DNA from: Anaerolineae bacterium
GTDB lineage: Bacteria > Chloroflexota > Anaerolineae > JADYZS01
Direction of reading: 5' to 3'
Length of the DNA stretch: 10,638 nt
Assembly: GCA_020853075.1 (NCBI GenBank)
Contig: JADYZS010000044.1
Location: 1 to 10,638, forward strand
In this document: piece after piece, positions 5,177 to 10,638 of the stretch
Layout: each line of letters starts with the position of its first letter
Position numbering within the stretch: the first letter of the stretch is position 1
Notes under the pieces: model-generated
What the model was told of the DNA's origin: nothing
The model's input: only the letters and a program-made list of their open reading frames with translations
The model's database searches: none
Made by a program: the position numbers and the translations under genes

Positions 5177-6609
5177 GTCGTCTTGGGAGCCTGAAGACGG
5201 TAGAGGAGTTTGAGGCTTACACCGCGACGTTGGGCATTGACTTGCCCGTTGACCACGACGTTGCCCATGGCCCCGATGCTCCCCTGGCTCAGCCTTTTCG
5301 CCTGGGCGAGCGGATCATCGGCAACCGCTTCTGCGCCCTCCCGATGGAGGGGTGGGACGGCACCGCGGACGGCCAGCCTACCGGCCTGACGGTGCGCCGC
5401 TGGGCTCACTTCGGCCAGAGCGGGGCCAAGTTAATCTGGGGCGGCGAGGCAGTCGCCGTGCGCCCCGACGGCAGGGCAAACCCCAACCAACTCCTCATCC
5501 ACGATGCCACCCTCGGCGGCCTGGAACGGCTGCGCCGCACGCTGGTGGAGGCCCACGTCGCCCGCATGGGACGCGCCGACGACCTGCTGGTGGGTCTGCA
5601 ACTGACCCATTCGGGGCGCTACGCCCGCCCCCACCGGAAGGATAAGCCGGAGCCGGTCATCGCCTATCACCACCCGCTCCTGGACGCGCGCGTTGGCATC
5701 GGCCCCGATTACCCGGTCATCTCCGATGGGGAGATAGAGCGGCTCATCGTGGATTTCGTGCGGGCGGGGGAGCAGGCCCATCGCCTGGGCTTTGACTTCG
5801 TGGATATCAAGCACTGTCACGGCTACCTGGGCCACGAACTCCTGAGCGCCCGCACGCGCCCCGGCCCTTTAGGCGGCGATTTGGCGAACCGGACGCGTTT
5901 TCTACGGGAGGTGGTGGCCGGGCTGCGGGCGCACGTGCCGCACCTCCTTATCGGCGTGCGGGTCAGCATCTTTGACTTTGTGCCTTTCACCAAGGATCCG
6001 GAGAGCGGGCGCGGCGTGCCCCAGGCCGACGCGCCCTATCCCTACGGTTTCGGCTGCGATCCGGAGAACCCCCTTTCTTACGACCTGACAGAGCCGGTTG
6101 CCTTCCTGCGCCTCCTGGAGGAACTGGGCATCCGTCTGGTCTGCCTCTCGGCGGGAAGTCCCTACTATAATCCCCACATCCAGCGGCCCGCCTTCTTCCC
6201 GCCGTCGGATGGCTACCTTCCCCCGGAGGACCCCCTGGTGGGCGTGGCGCGGCAACTCAACGTGGTGGCTCAGCTAAAGTCGCTCTTCCCGAACCTGGCG
6301 ATGGTTGGCTCCGGCTATACGTACTTGCAAGATTACCTGGCCCACGCAGCGCAGTATCGTGTGCGCACAGGTCAGGTGGATTTCGTGGGGCTGGGGCGGA
6401 TGCTCCTCTCCTATCCCGAATACCCTAACGACATCTTGACCACGGGCATCTTTGACCGCAAGCGCCTCTGCCGCACCTTCAGCGACTGCACCACCGCGCC
6501 GCGCTGCGGGTTGGTGTCGGGCTGCTACCCGCTGGACGCCTTCTACGGCGAACTGCCGGAGGCGCAAAGGCTGCGTGAGTTCAAGGCCCGCAAGAAGACA
6601 GCAGGATAA
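5155..6609 (+). CDS. NADH:flavin oxidoreductase, old yellow enzyme family, with C-terminal tetracysteine
   Basis: 484 aa. A TIM-barrel FMN enzyme: RIIGNRFCALPMEGWDGT (53-70, strand 1 and the FMN-contacting loop), WGGEAV (95-100), LQLTHSGRYARP (148-159, the family QL-H-GR motif), DIKHCHGYLGHELLSARTRP (217-236, the H-GYL substrate/FMN motif), GVRVS (267-271), MVGSGYTY (383-390) and FVGLGRMLLSYPEYP (410-424, phosphate loop). After the barrel come C439, C445, C451 and C457, each separated by five residues. Iron-sulfur members such as 2,4-dienoyl-CoA reductase use a different, tighter spacing (roughly CxxCxxxC plus a distant C). The protein lacks the second flavin/NAD(P)H domains of those enzymes, so it needs an outside electron donor or binds NAD(P)H directly. 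The start has no strong SD and probably depends on coupling to the 63-aa frame. It likely reduces or oxidises an alpha,beta-unsaturated carbonyl of the sugar catabolic route; the exact substrate is unknown. Confidence 0.85.
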   Translation: MSTPITYRRLGSLKTVEEFEAYTATLGIDLPVDHDVAHGPDAPLAQPFRLGERIIGNRFCALPMEGWDGTADGQPTGLTVRRWAHFGQSGAKLIWGGEAVAVRPDGRANPNQLLIHDATLGGLERLRRTLVEAHVARMGRADDLLVGLQLTHSGRYARPHRKDKPEPVIAYHHPLLDARVGIGPDYPVISDGEIERLIVDFVRAGEQAHRLGFDFVDIKHCHGYLGHELLSARTRPGPLGGDLANRTRFLREVVAGLRAHVPHLLIGVRVSIFDFVPFTKDPESGRGVPQADAPYPYGFGCDPENPLSYDLTEPVAFLRLLEELGIRLVCLSAGSPYYNPHIQRPAFFPPSDGYLPPEDPLVGVARQLNVVAQLKSLFPNLAMVGSGYTYLQDYLAHAAQYRVRTGQVDFVGLGRMLLSYPEYPNDILTTGIFDRKRLCRTFSDCTTAPRCGLVSGCYPLDAFYGELPEAQRLREFKARKKTAG

Positions 6610-6613
6610 ACCT

Positions 6614-7837
6614 ATGACCCGACTTGATAACAGCGGTATCGCGAGCGTCCGGTCCTCACCCTCCCCAACCCCACACGGCGAGTACGCCCGTGGGGCTTCC
6701 CCTCCCTCTCTCATTTTTGGGAGAGGGAGGGACGAAGGGGTGGGTGAGGGCCTGCCAGATGCCTTCGCCTTCGCCCAACGGCAGGTGCAGCGGCTGATTG
6801 AGACACACCCCGACTACTTCCCCATGTACACCGTGCAGGGGAAGTGGCAGCACGAGGGCGAAGCCTGGACCAACTGGTGCGAGGGCTTCCTGGGCGGGAT
6901 GCTCTGGCTCATCCACCGGCAGACGGGGGAGGCGTGGTGGCGCGAGCGGGCTGAGCACTACTCCCGCCTCGTTGAGCACCGCAAGAACGACCGCACCGTC
7001 CACGACCTGGGCTTCCTGTTCTGGTCCACCTACAAACGCTGGTACGACCTCACGGGCGACGCGGCTGTGAAGGAAGTGGTCATTGAGGCGGGGCGCACGA
7101 TGGCCTTGCGCTTCATGGAGAAAGGGCGCTACCTCCGCTCCTTCGTCGCGCCGGAGTCTCTGTTCATTGACATCATGATGAACGTCGGCGTCATCTTCTA
7201 TGCCGCCCAGGAGACGGGGGACGAACGCCTGCGCCGCATCGCCGACGAACACTGCCGGGCGACGCGCCGCTATCTCGTGCGGGGCGATGGGAGCACCGCC
7301 CACGAAGGCATCTTTGATCTGGCGACCGGCGAGTTCCTGCGCCAGAGCACTCACCAGGGCTGGCGGGGCGATTCCTGCTGGTCGCGCGGGCTGGCCTGGG
7401 CGCTCTACGGCTTCGGCACGGCCTACCGCTTCACCCAGGATGCTCACTACCTTGCCACCGCCGAAGCGTGCGCCGATTTCTATTTGGAGCACACCCCGGA
7501 AGACGGCGTGCCGCCTCTTGACTACGACTCGCCCGACCGCCCCGTGCTTCTGGATAGTTCGGCGGCGGCGATTGCCGCGTCCGGGCTCTGGCGGCTGGCC
7601 CATCTCACAGCTTCGCCGGAGAAACGAACGCGCTATACAGAAATGGCAAGACGTATCCTGGCGACCCTGACCACCGAGCGTTACCTGGCCTGCGGGAGAC
7701 CTGAATGGGAGGGCATCTTGCTCCACGGCGTCTATCACCGCCGAAAAGGGCTGGGCGTAGATGAATCGGTGATGTGGGGCGAGCATTTCTTCCTGGAAGC
7801 GTTGCTGCAAGTGATGAACGGATGGGAGGAGGCATGA
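6614..7837 (+). CDS. Glycoside hydrolase family 88 unsaturated uronyl hydrolase
   Basis: 407 aa. An (alpha/alpha)6-barrel GH88 enzyme that hydrolyses the enol-ether of delta-4,5-unsaturated uronic acids at the end of oligosaccharides made by polysaccharide lyases. The catalytic and substrate aspartates match: D131 in HDLGF (equivalent to D88 of Bacillus UGL) and D186 in FIDIMMN (equivalent to D149). Other family marks are WTNWCEGFLGGMLWL (85-99), HQGWRGDSCWSRGLAWALYGF (247-267) and GEHFFLEALLQ (389-399). The fold should begin at about residue 48 (PDAFAFAQRQVQ). Residues 14-46 are low-complexity (SSPSPTPHGEY...GRGRDEGVGEG) and are encoded by a palindromic repeat inserted in frame. No signal peptide, so probably cytoplasmic. 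The start at 6614, 4 nt after the OYE stop, has AGGA 7 nt upstream. Confidence 0.88.
   Translation: MTRLDNSGIASVRSSPSPTPHGEYARGASPPSLIFGRGRDEGVGEGLPDAFAFAQRQVQRLIETHPDYFPMYTVQGKWQHEGEAWTNWCEGFLGGMLWLIHRQTGEAWWRERAEHYSRLVEHRKNDRTVHDLGFLFWSTYKRWYDLTGDAAVKEVVIEAGRTMALRFMEKGRYLRSFVAPESLFIDIMMNVGVIFYAAQETGDERLRRIADEHCRATRRYLVRGDGSTAHEGIFDLATGEFLRQSTHQGWRGDSCWSRGLAWALYGFGTAYRFTQDAHYLATAEACADFYLEHTPEDGVPPLDYDSPDRPVLLDSSAAAIAASGLWRLAHLTASPEKRTRYTEMARRILATLTTERYLACGRPEWEGILLHGVYHRRKGLGVDESVMWGEHFFLEALLQVMNGWEEA
6654..6750. repeat. MITE/REP-like palindromic element inside the GH88 gene
   Basis: About 97 bp of nested inverted repeats. The outer arms are CCTCACCC (6654-6661) and GGGTGAGG (6742-6749). 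An inner perfect 11-bp pair is CCCTCCCTCTC (6700-6710) and GAGAGGGAGGG (6721-6731), with a 10-nt loop. A third hairpin pairs CCCCAC (6669-6674) with GTGGGG (6690-6695) and GGCG with CGCC inside it. C-rich left and G-rich right halves with a T-rich loop are typical of dispersed intergenic palindromes in high-GC bacteria. Here the element is read through in frame without a stop. Exact ends and target duplication are not resolved from a single copy. Confidence 0.7.
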
Positions 7838-8613
7838 GCACAACAGAGGTAGCCCTGGTGACCGGCGGGAGCCGGGGCATCGGGCGCGGTATCGCAGTGG
7901 CGTTGGCGGGCCTGGGCTGGCGGGTGGCCCTCACCTACAACCGGGATGCGACGGCGGCAGCGGAAGCAAAGGGATTGGTGGAGGCCGCCAGCGGCGAGGG
8001 GCTGGTGATTCAGGCGGACGTGGCGCAGGCCGCCGACCGTGCGAGGCTGATAGACGCCGTCCTGGCACACTGGGGGCGGCTGGATATGCTGGTCAACAAT
8101 GCGGGGATGGCGCCGCGGAAGCGGGGCGACCTGTTGGAAATGACGGAAGAGAGTTACGATGAGGTGATGGCGACGAACCTCAAAGGCCCCTTTTTCCTGA
8201 CGCAGGGGGTGGCAAAGATGATGATTGAACAGGTGCAGAAGGGTGTCATCCAGCGGCCTAAGATCGTCAACATCAGTTCGGTTAGCGCTTACGCCAGCGG
8301 CACGAACCGGGGAGAGTACTGCATCTCCAAGGCTGGCATGAGCATGATGACGGCCCTCTACGCCGACCGGCTGGCCGAGTACGGCATCCTGGTCTATGAG
8401 ATTCGCCCCGGCGTGATTGAGACCGACATGACGGCGGCGGTGAAGGCGAAGTACGACCGGCTCATCTTCCAGGAGAAGATGACACCTATCGTCCGTTGGG
8501 GCAAGACGGAGGATGTGAGCCGCGCGATGCTCGCCATCGCGCAGGACCTCTTCCCCTTCTCCACCGGCCAGGTTTTTGACGTGGATGGCGGCTTCCATGT
8601 CAGGCGGCTCTGA
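7834..8613 (+). CDS. SDR-family oxidoreductase (FabG-like, PRK12745-type)
   Basis: 259 aa, a classical short-chain dehydrogenase: TGGSRGIG (10-17, cofactor), ADV (61-63), NNAG (88-91), N115, the catalytic serine in NISS (146-149), Y162xxxK166 in EYCISKAG, and RPGVIETDMT (191-200). The NRGEYCISKAGMSM stretch and the ending STGQVFDVDGG resemble proteins annotated as 3-ketoacyl-ACP reductase of the PRK12745 group, many of which work in sugar or polyol metabolism and not in fatty acid synthesis. N36/R37 after the second strand (LTYNRD) suggest NADP(H) use. The start overlaps the GH88 stop as ATGA (7834-7837), with SD GGAGGAGG close upstream. Last gene of the catabolic operon. It likely oxidises or reduces a hydroxyl of the released uronate or its keto derivative. 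Confidence 0.85.
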   Translation: MSTTEVALVTGGSRGIGRGIAVALAGLGWRVALTYNRDATAAAEAKGLVEAASGEGLVIQADVAQAADRARLIDAVLAHWGRLDMLVNNAGMAPRKRGDLLEMTEESYDEVMATNLKGPFFLTQGVAKMMIEQVQKGVIQRPKIVNISSVSAYASGTNRGEYCISKAGMSMMTALYADRLAEYGILVYEIRPGVIETDMTAAVKAKYDRLIFQEKMTPIVRWGKTEDVSRAMLAIAQDLFPFSTGQVFDVDGGFHVRRL

Positions 8614-8655
8614 TGGTGACGGGCCACCCTCCCCTGCTTTGCTTGTTGGTTCAAG

Positions 8656-8693
8656 TTGTGGCCCGCCACGCGTCCTGTGGTACAATGCAGGCG
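8656..8693 (+). promoter_or_regulatory. Promoter for a probably leaderless transcript
   Basis: TACAAT (8681-8686) is a 5/6 match to the -10 box and ends 7 nt before the ATG at 8694, so transcription should start at or next to the start codon. TTGTGG (8656-8661) could be the -35 box, but the 19-nt spacer is long. No Shine-Dalgarno precedes the ATG, which agrees with leaderless translation. Confidence 0.5.
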
Positions 8694-9047
8694 ATGACAG
8701 CACACGACGCCCCTGATCTCCCGGAGGACGCTTCTACCACCGGGGAATCGGAAGGGAAAGAACGAACGTACCGTTTCGGTCCGGTGGACCTGGTGCAAAT
8801 GCGCCTTCTGGGCCAACTGCCACCCCACAAGCGCGTGCGGGCCATGCTGGACGCGCGCGAACTTGCAGTTGGGCTTATCCGCGGCCGCTTGCGCCGGCTC
8901 TATCCTGACCTGTCACTCCGAGAACTTAATATGAAGGTGTTGGAGGAGATAGAGCGTAGGGACAGACTAGAGTTCAGGAGATTGTCCGAAGAAGCGGCGT
9001 TGCGGGAAGTGGAGCGAGACGAGCCGCCAACCTCTGCACCTATCTAG
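8694..9047 (+). CDS. Antitoxin-like helical hypothetical protein, 117 aa
   Basis: The N-terminal 25 residues are acidic and disordered-looking (TAHDAPDLPEDASTTGESEG). The rest is charged and helical: VDLVQMRLLGQLPPHKRVRA (31-50), DARELAVGLIRGRLRRLYPD (53-72) and LSLRELNMKVLEEIERRD (73-90). The block 'RGRLRR.yPdls..ELN.k.leei' resembles small proteins that accompany nucleotidyltransferase- or PIN-type toxins (Rv0078B-related antitoxin style). This is a family impression, and no partner gene is co-directional in the window. The frame extends back to an ATG at 8613 overlapping the SDR stop, but the first 27 residues of that version read through the promoter and are less plausible. The gene stops 11 nt from the convergent interrupted gene. 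Confidence 0.6.
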   Translation: MTAHDAPDLPEDASTTGESEGKERTYRFGPVDLVQMRLLGQLPPHKRVRAMLDARELAVGLIRGRLRRLYPDLSLRELNMKVLEEIERRDRLEFRRLSEEAALREVERDEPPTSAPI

Positions 9048-9310
9048 GTGGTGCGTCCTCACGGACTTGTTCGGTTTTTTCGCACGAGTTGCGATACGTA
9101 CTTAGGCGGAGTTATTATTCTTCCTTCTGTATTAAACACAATCGCGTACAAGACCCCGAAATAAACATCCAGTATCTCCGCGAATCGTTTGCTTCCATCA
9201 GCCATCATCGCGCGCCATGTCTTTTTGACTTTCGCTAGTTCTATCTCAAGTAAGGAGGGAAACAGAGCAACATCAGAGTAGCGAGAAATGAGTTCAAGCG
9301 TGTCAAGCCT

Positions 9311-9318
9311 GTCTAAAT
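9311..9318. repeat. 8-bp target site duplication, left copy
   Basis: GTCTAAAT immediately outside the left inverted repeat. It is identical to 10418-10425. Confidence 0.93.
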
Positions 9319-9336
9319 GAGGCTTGGTCATAAATC
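9319..9336 (+). repeat. IS left terminal inverted repeat
   Basis: GAGGCTTGGTCATAAATC. It pairs with the reverse complement of 10400-10417 with two mismatches. Confidence 0.9.
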
Positions 9337-9339
9337 ATA

Positions 9340-9370
9340 GGCCGCGCTCAGGCTTGACCTAAACGCGGCC
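9340..9370. repeat. Stem-loop at the left end of the IS
   Basis: GGCCGCG (9340-9346) and CGCGGCC (9364-9370) form a 7-bp GC-only stem with a 17-nt loop. It lies between the left IR and the transposase start and overlaps the promoter spacer. Such stems in other IS elements sequester the transposase start in read-through transcripts from outside; here the role is inferred from position. Confidence 0.45.
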
Positions 9371-9382
9371 GCCTCGTATCAT
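9354..9382 (+). promoter_or_regulatory. Transposase promoter
   Basis: TTGACC (9354-9359), a 17-nt spacer, and TATCAT (9377-9382): one mismatch in the -35 box, two in the -10 box, and optimal spacing. Transcription should begin near 9389, about 30 nt before the transposase ATG. Confidence 0.65.
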
Positions 9383-9420
9383 AGAGGTTGCCGAACCATC
9401 CTAATACGGAGGCAGCCCTT

Positions 9421-10398
9421 ATGATACCGCAAGAATCGCTCCTTGTCATCTTGGTGAAGCTGGTAGACCGCATCCCGATACCCCCCCCGTCCTCGAAACA
9501 GGGCCGACCCAAGTTCTATCCAGACCATGTGTTCTTGAAGGCGTTGGTCATCATGATCCTCTGTCACCTGCACAGGGTACATGAACTTCTTACCGTGCTG
9601 GAACAACCGACGGCAGAAATGCAGACCTTGCGCTCCTTGCTGATGGAGAGAGGCCGCTTTCCGGGTCGGCGCACCTGGGAGCGGCGTTTGAAGGCCATGC
9701 CTGACACCTTGCCAGCACAGATCGGTTGTCTAGGGCGTCATCTGGTTCTCCTCTTTCAGCCTTGGGCGACCTGTGGTCGTGCGGCGGCTATCGACAGCAC
9801 AACGATGCGGGCGCGGGGCGGTGTGTGGCACAAGAAGGATCGGGAGCAGGGGATCGTGCCCCATACGGCCATCGATACCGAGGCCCACTGGACCAAATCG
9901 GGCTGGCATGGCTGGGTTTATGGCTGGAAGTTGCATCTGGTCACCACCGTGGCCGCCGTTTGGATCCCCTTGGCCGCGCAACTCACCCCTGCCAACACTG
10001 CGGACAACGAACCAGCTCCGGCTCTCTTGCGGGAGTTGCCTCTCGAGGCTCGTTTCGTTCTGGGCGACCTTCACTACAATGCCCCCAATGTGCGGCAGGC
10101 TTGTGAGCAGAGCGGTCGTATCCTGGTCACACCCCGCTATGGGCGGTATCCTCATACCGATGATGGAGTAGAAGTGCGTCGCATTTTCCACCAGCTGCGT
10201 TCTCTGGCGATGGAGAACTTCAATGAACAGTTCAAGGGCATCTTTGATGGTCATGGCCAAGTCCCCACGAGGGGCTTGACCAACACCCGCCGGTTTGCGC
10301 TGGGGGCGGTTTTTGTCTACCAGTTAGCCTTACTGTATCGCTTTGAGAACGGTCTAGACCTACGGGTGGGTCTCAAAGCCTTCCTGAAGGCCGCCTGA
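9421..10398 (+). CDS. IS4/IS5-like DDE transposase
   Basis: 325 aa. ATG 9421 is chosen for GGAGG (9408-9412), 8 nt upstream; the ATG at 9388 would place this SD inside the gene. The N-terminal part (GRPKFYPDHVFLKALVIMIL, 28-47) is the helical domain that precedes the catalytic core in this superfamily. The proposed triad is D125 in AAIDSTTM, D216 in VLGDLHYN and E265 in AMENFNEQFK. Between them lie the basic KKDREQG and GWHGWVYGWKLHLV (161-174), typical of the 'G..YGyK.h' strand. The C-terminal helix has FALGAVFVYQLALLYRFE. The reading frame is full length without frameshift, so the enzyme should be active in trans on its own ends. An 8-C run at 9481-9488 near the 5' end is a possible slippage site. 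The IS4 YREG signature is not apparent. Confidence 0.88.
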   Translation: MIPQESLLVILVKLVDRIPIPPPSSKQGRPKFYPDHVFLKALVIMILCHLHRVHELLTVLEQPTAEMQTLRSLLMERGRFPGRRTWERRLKAMPDTLPAQIGCLGRHLVLLFQPWATCGRAAAIDSTTMRARGGVWHKKDREQGIVPHTAIDTEAHWTKSGWHGWVYGWKLHLVTTVAAVWIPLAAQLTPANTADNEPAPALLRELPLEARFVLGDLHYNAPNVRQACEQSGRILVTPRYGRYPHTDDGVEVRRIFHQLRSLAMENFNEQFKGIFDGHGQVPTRGLTNTRRFALGAVFVYQLALLYRFENGLDLRVGLKAFLKAA

Positions 10399-10399
10399 C

Positions 10400-10417
10400 G
10401 AATTATGACCAGGCCTC
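10400..10417 (-). repeat. IS right terminal inverted repeat
   Basis: On the minus strand this reads GAGGCCTGGTCATAATTC, matching the left end at 16 of 18 positions. It begins 2 nt after the transposase stop codon. Confidence 0.9.
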
Positions 10418-10425
10418 GTCTAAAT
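10418..10425. repeat. 8-bp target site duplication, right copy
   Basis: GTCTAAAT immediately outside the right inverted repeat. It is identical to 9311-9318. Confidence 0.93.
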
Positions 10426-10638
10426 CATTGTCGGTGAAACGTCTTTCATGTACATGTCTGTTTCTTATTCTAACAACGTCTTTCAAACTAGATATTGCCG
10501 AGTCTAGCAAACTAAGTACAGCGTTGCATAGATCCGATCCGAGTTCTGCTATAGGATGTGGACGGTACATACTAAATGTCGCGTAATCCTGGGGTCAAGA
10601 TGACTACAGCTTGTATATGCAGTGCCTGTGCAACTCGC

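Larger units (their letters stand above)
9319..10417 (+). mobile_element. Complete 1,099-bp insertion sequence, IS4/IS5-like
   Basis: Bounded by 18-bp terminal inverted repeats (16/18 identical, tips GAGGC) and flanked by a perfect 8-bp duplication, GTCTAAAT. It contains one intact DDE transposase gene with its own promoter and a left-end stem-loop. The perfect duplication, matching ends and undamaged gene point to a recent insertion. The family is uncertain: the transposase layout is of the IS4/IS5 superfamily, and an 8-bp duplication fits IS4-type elements better than most IS5 groups. Confidence 0.92.
9059..10570 (-). pseudogene. Hypothetical HEPN-like gene (134 codons) interrupted by an IS
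   Basis: The 5' part runs 10570-10418 and the 3' part 9310-9059. Removing the IS and one 8-bp target copy joins them in one frame: 153 + 252 = 405 nt, 134 aa plus stop. The restored product is helical, with IRNRHVHERRFTDNDLDRLD at 35-54; R36-N37 and H41 form an R-N-x3-H motif of the kind found in HEPN RNases and related helical proteins. No further family call is justified. The insertion lies at codons 49-51. In-frame stops (TAG, TGA) lie upstream of ATG 10570, supporting that start, though no SD is obvious. The IS end supplies an ATG (9331) that could start a 90-aa C-terminal fragment. Base composition is visibly more AT-rich than in the catabolic operon, a hint of transfer. Confidence 0.7.

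Noticed and set aside
6656..7843. Minus-strand 395-aa open frame opposite the GH88 gene
   Set aside because: It mirrors the GH88 codons. The plus frame has family motifs, catalytic residues and operon spacing, and the minus product has no recognisable domain.
8613..8693. Earlier start (ATG 8613) for the 117-aa protein, overlapping the SDR stop
   Set aside because: The extra 27 residues cover a promoter-like sequence and read as non-conserved hydrophobic/cysteine text. The ATG at 8694 sits exactly where a leaderless start is expected.
7735..8703. Minus-strand 322-aa open frame opposite the SDR gene
   Set aside because: The SDR frame carries all catalytic motifs. The minus frame also crosses the operon junction and the promoter, and has no family resemblance.
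9059..9331. A free-standing 90-aa minus-strand gene starting at ATG 9331
   Set aside because: The first codons (MTKPH) come from the IS end and the native frame continues on the far side of the IS. It is the 3' part of an interrupted gene.
9312..9337. Longer 26-bp inverted repeat for the IS that includes TCTAAA
   Set aside because: TCTAAA/TTTAGA belongs to the target duplication, which is itself partly palindromic. The perfect GTCTAAAT direct repeat puts the true ends at GAGGC.
10570..10598. TTGACC (minus strand, 10598-10593) as a promoter for the interrupted gene
   Set aside because: The best -10 box at 16-17 nt spacing abuts the ATG, so transcription would start inside the gene. The -10 match is also poor.
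1..10638. CRISPR arrays, tRNA or rRNA genes, riboswitches, integrase attachment sites
   Set aside because: I saw no regularly spaced repeats, no cloverleaf or rRNA-like segments, no known riboswitch core, and no integrase gene.

Overview
The window looks like a chromosomal segment of a high-GC, free-living bacterium. A member of the Chloroflexota (Anaerolineae or Caldilineae type) is my best guess, based on the gene content: a CopG-like antitoxin, DUF4342 and GIN-domain proteins, a GH88 / Uro-D-like / old-yellow-enzyme catabolic cluster, and palindromic repeats. The taxonomic call is inference from protein style, not from a marker gene.

Layout. (1) Positions 2-241: the 3' end of a CopG-type antitoxin gene on the plus strand, followed by a perfect hairpin (264-288) between convergent genes. 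(2) Positions 3401-321, minus strand: a tight five-gene operon in which every gene has a strong Shine-Dalgarno. In transcription order it encodes a multi-pass LiaF/DUF5668-like membrane protein, a DUF4386-like membrane protein, an NmrA-type NAD(P)-binding protein, a DUF4342 protein and a GIN (DUF2807) beta-helix protein. It resembles an envelope-stress module. (3) Positions 3402-3548: a divergent intergenic region with a weak promoter candidate and a perfect 8-bp palindrome that overlaps the predicted transcription start. (4) Positions 3549-8613, plus strand: a catabolic operon with start/stop overlaps or gaps of 4 nt or less. It encodes the C-terminal stump of a Gfo/Idh/MocA dehydrogenase (5' part lost), a Uro-D superfamily protein, a 63-aa orphan, an OYE-type flavin oxidoreductase with four evenly spaced cysteines, a GH88 unsaturated uronyl hydrolase and an SDR. 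A palindromic repeat sits in frame inside the 5' end of the GH88 gene. The set suggests degradation of uronate-containing glycans, GH88 releasing the sugar and the redox enzymes and Uro-D-like protein processing it.

(5) Positions 8656-9047: a separately promoted, probably leaderless gene for a 117-aa antitoxin-like protein. (6) Positions 9059-10570, minus strand: a 134-codon gene cut by a complete 1,099-bp insertion sequence (9319-10417) with 18-bp terminal inverted repeats, an 8-bp target duplication, its own promoter and an intact DDE transposase. Removing the IS and one target copy restores an uninterrupted reading frame whose product has an RNxxxH motif like that of HEPN RNases.

No tRNA, rRNA, CRISPR array or recognisable riboswitch was seen. 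No stretch over 300 bp is without a gene, pseudogene or mobile element.
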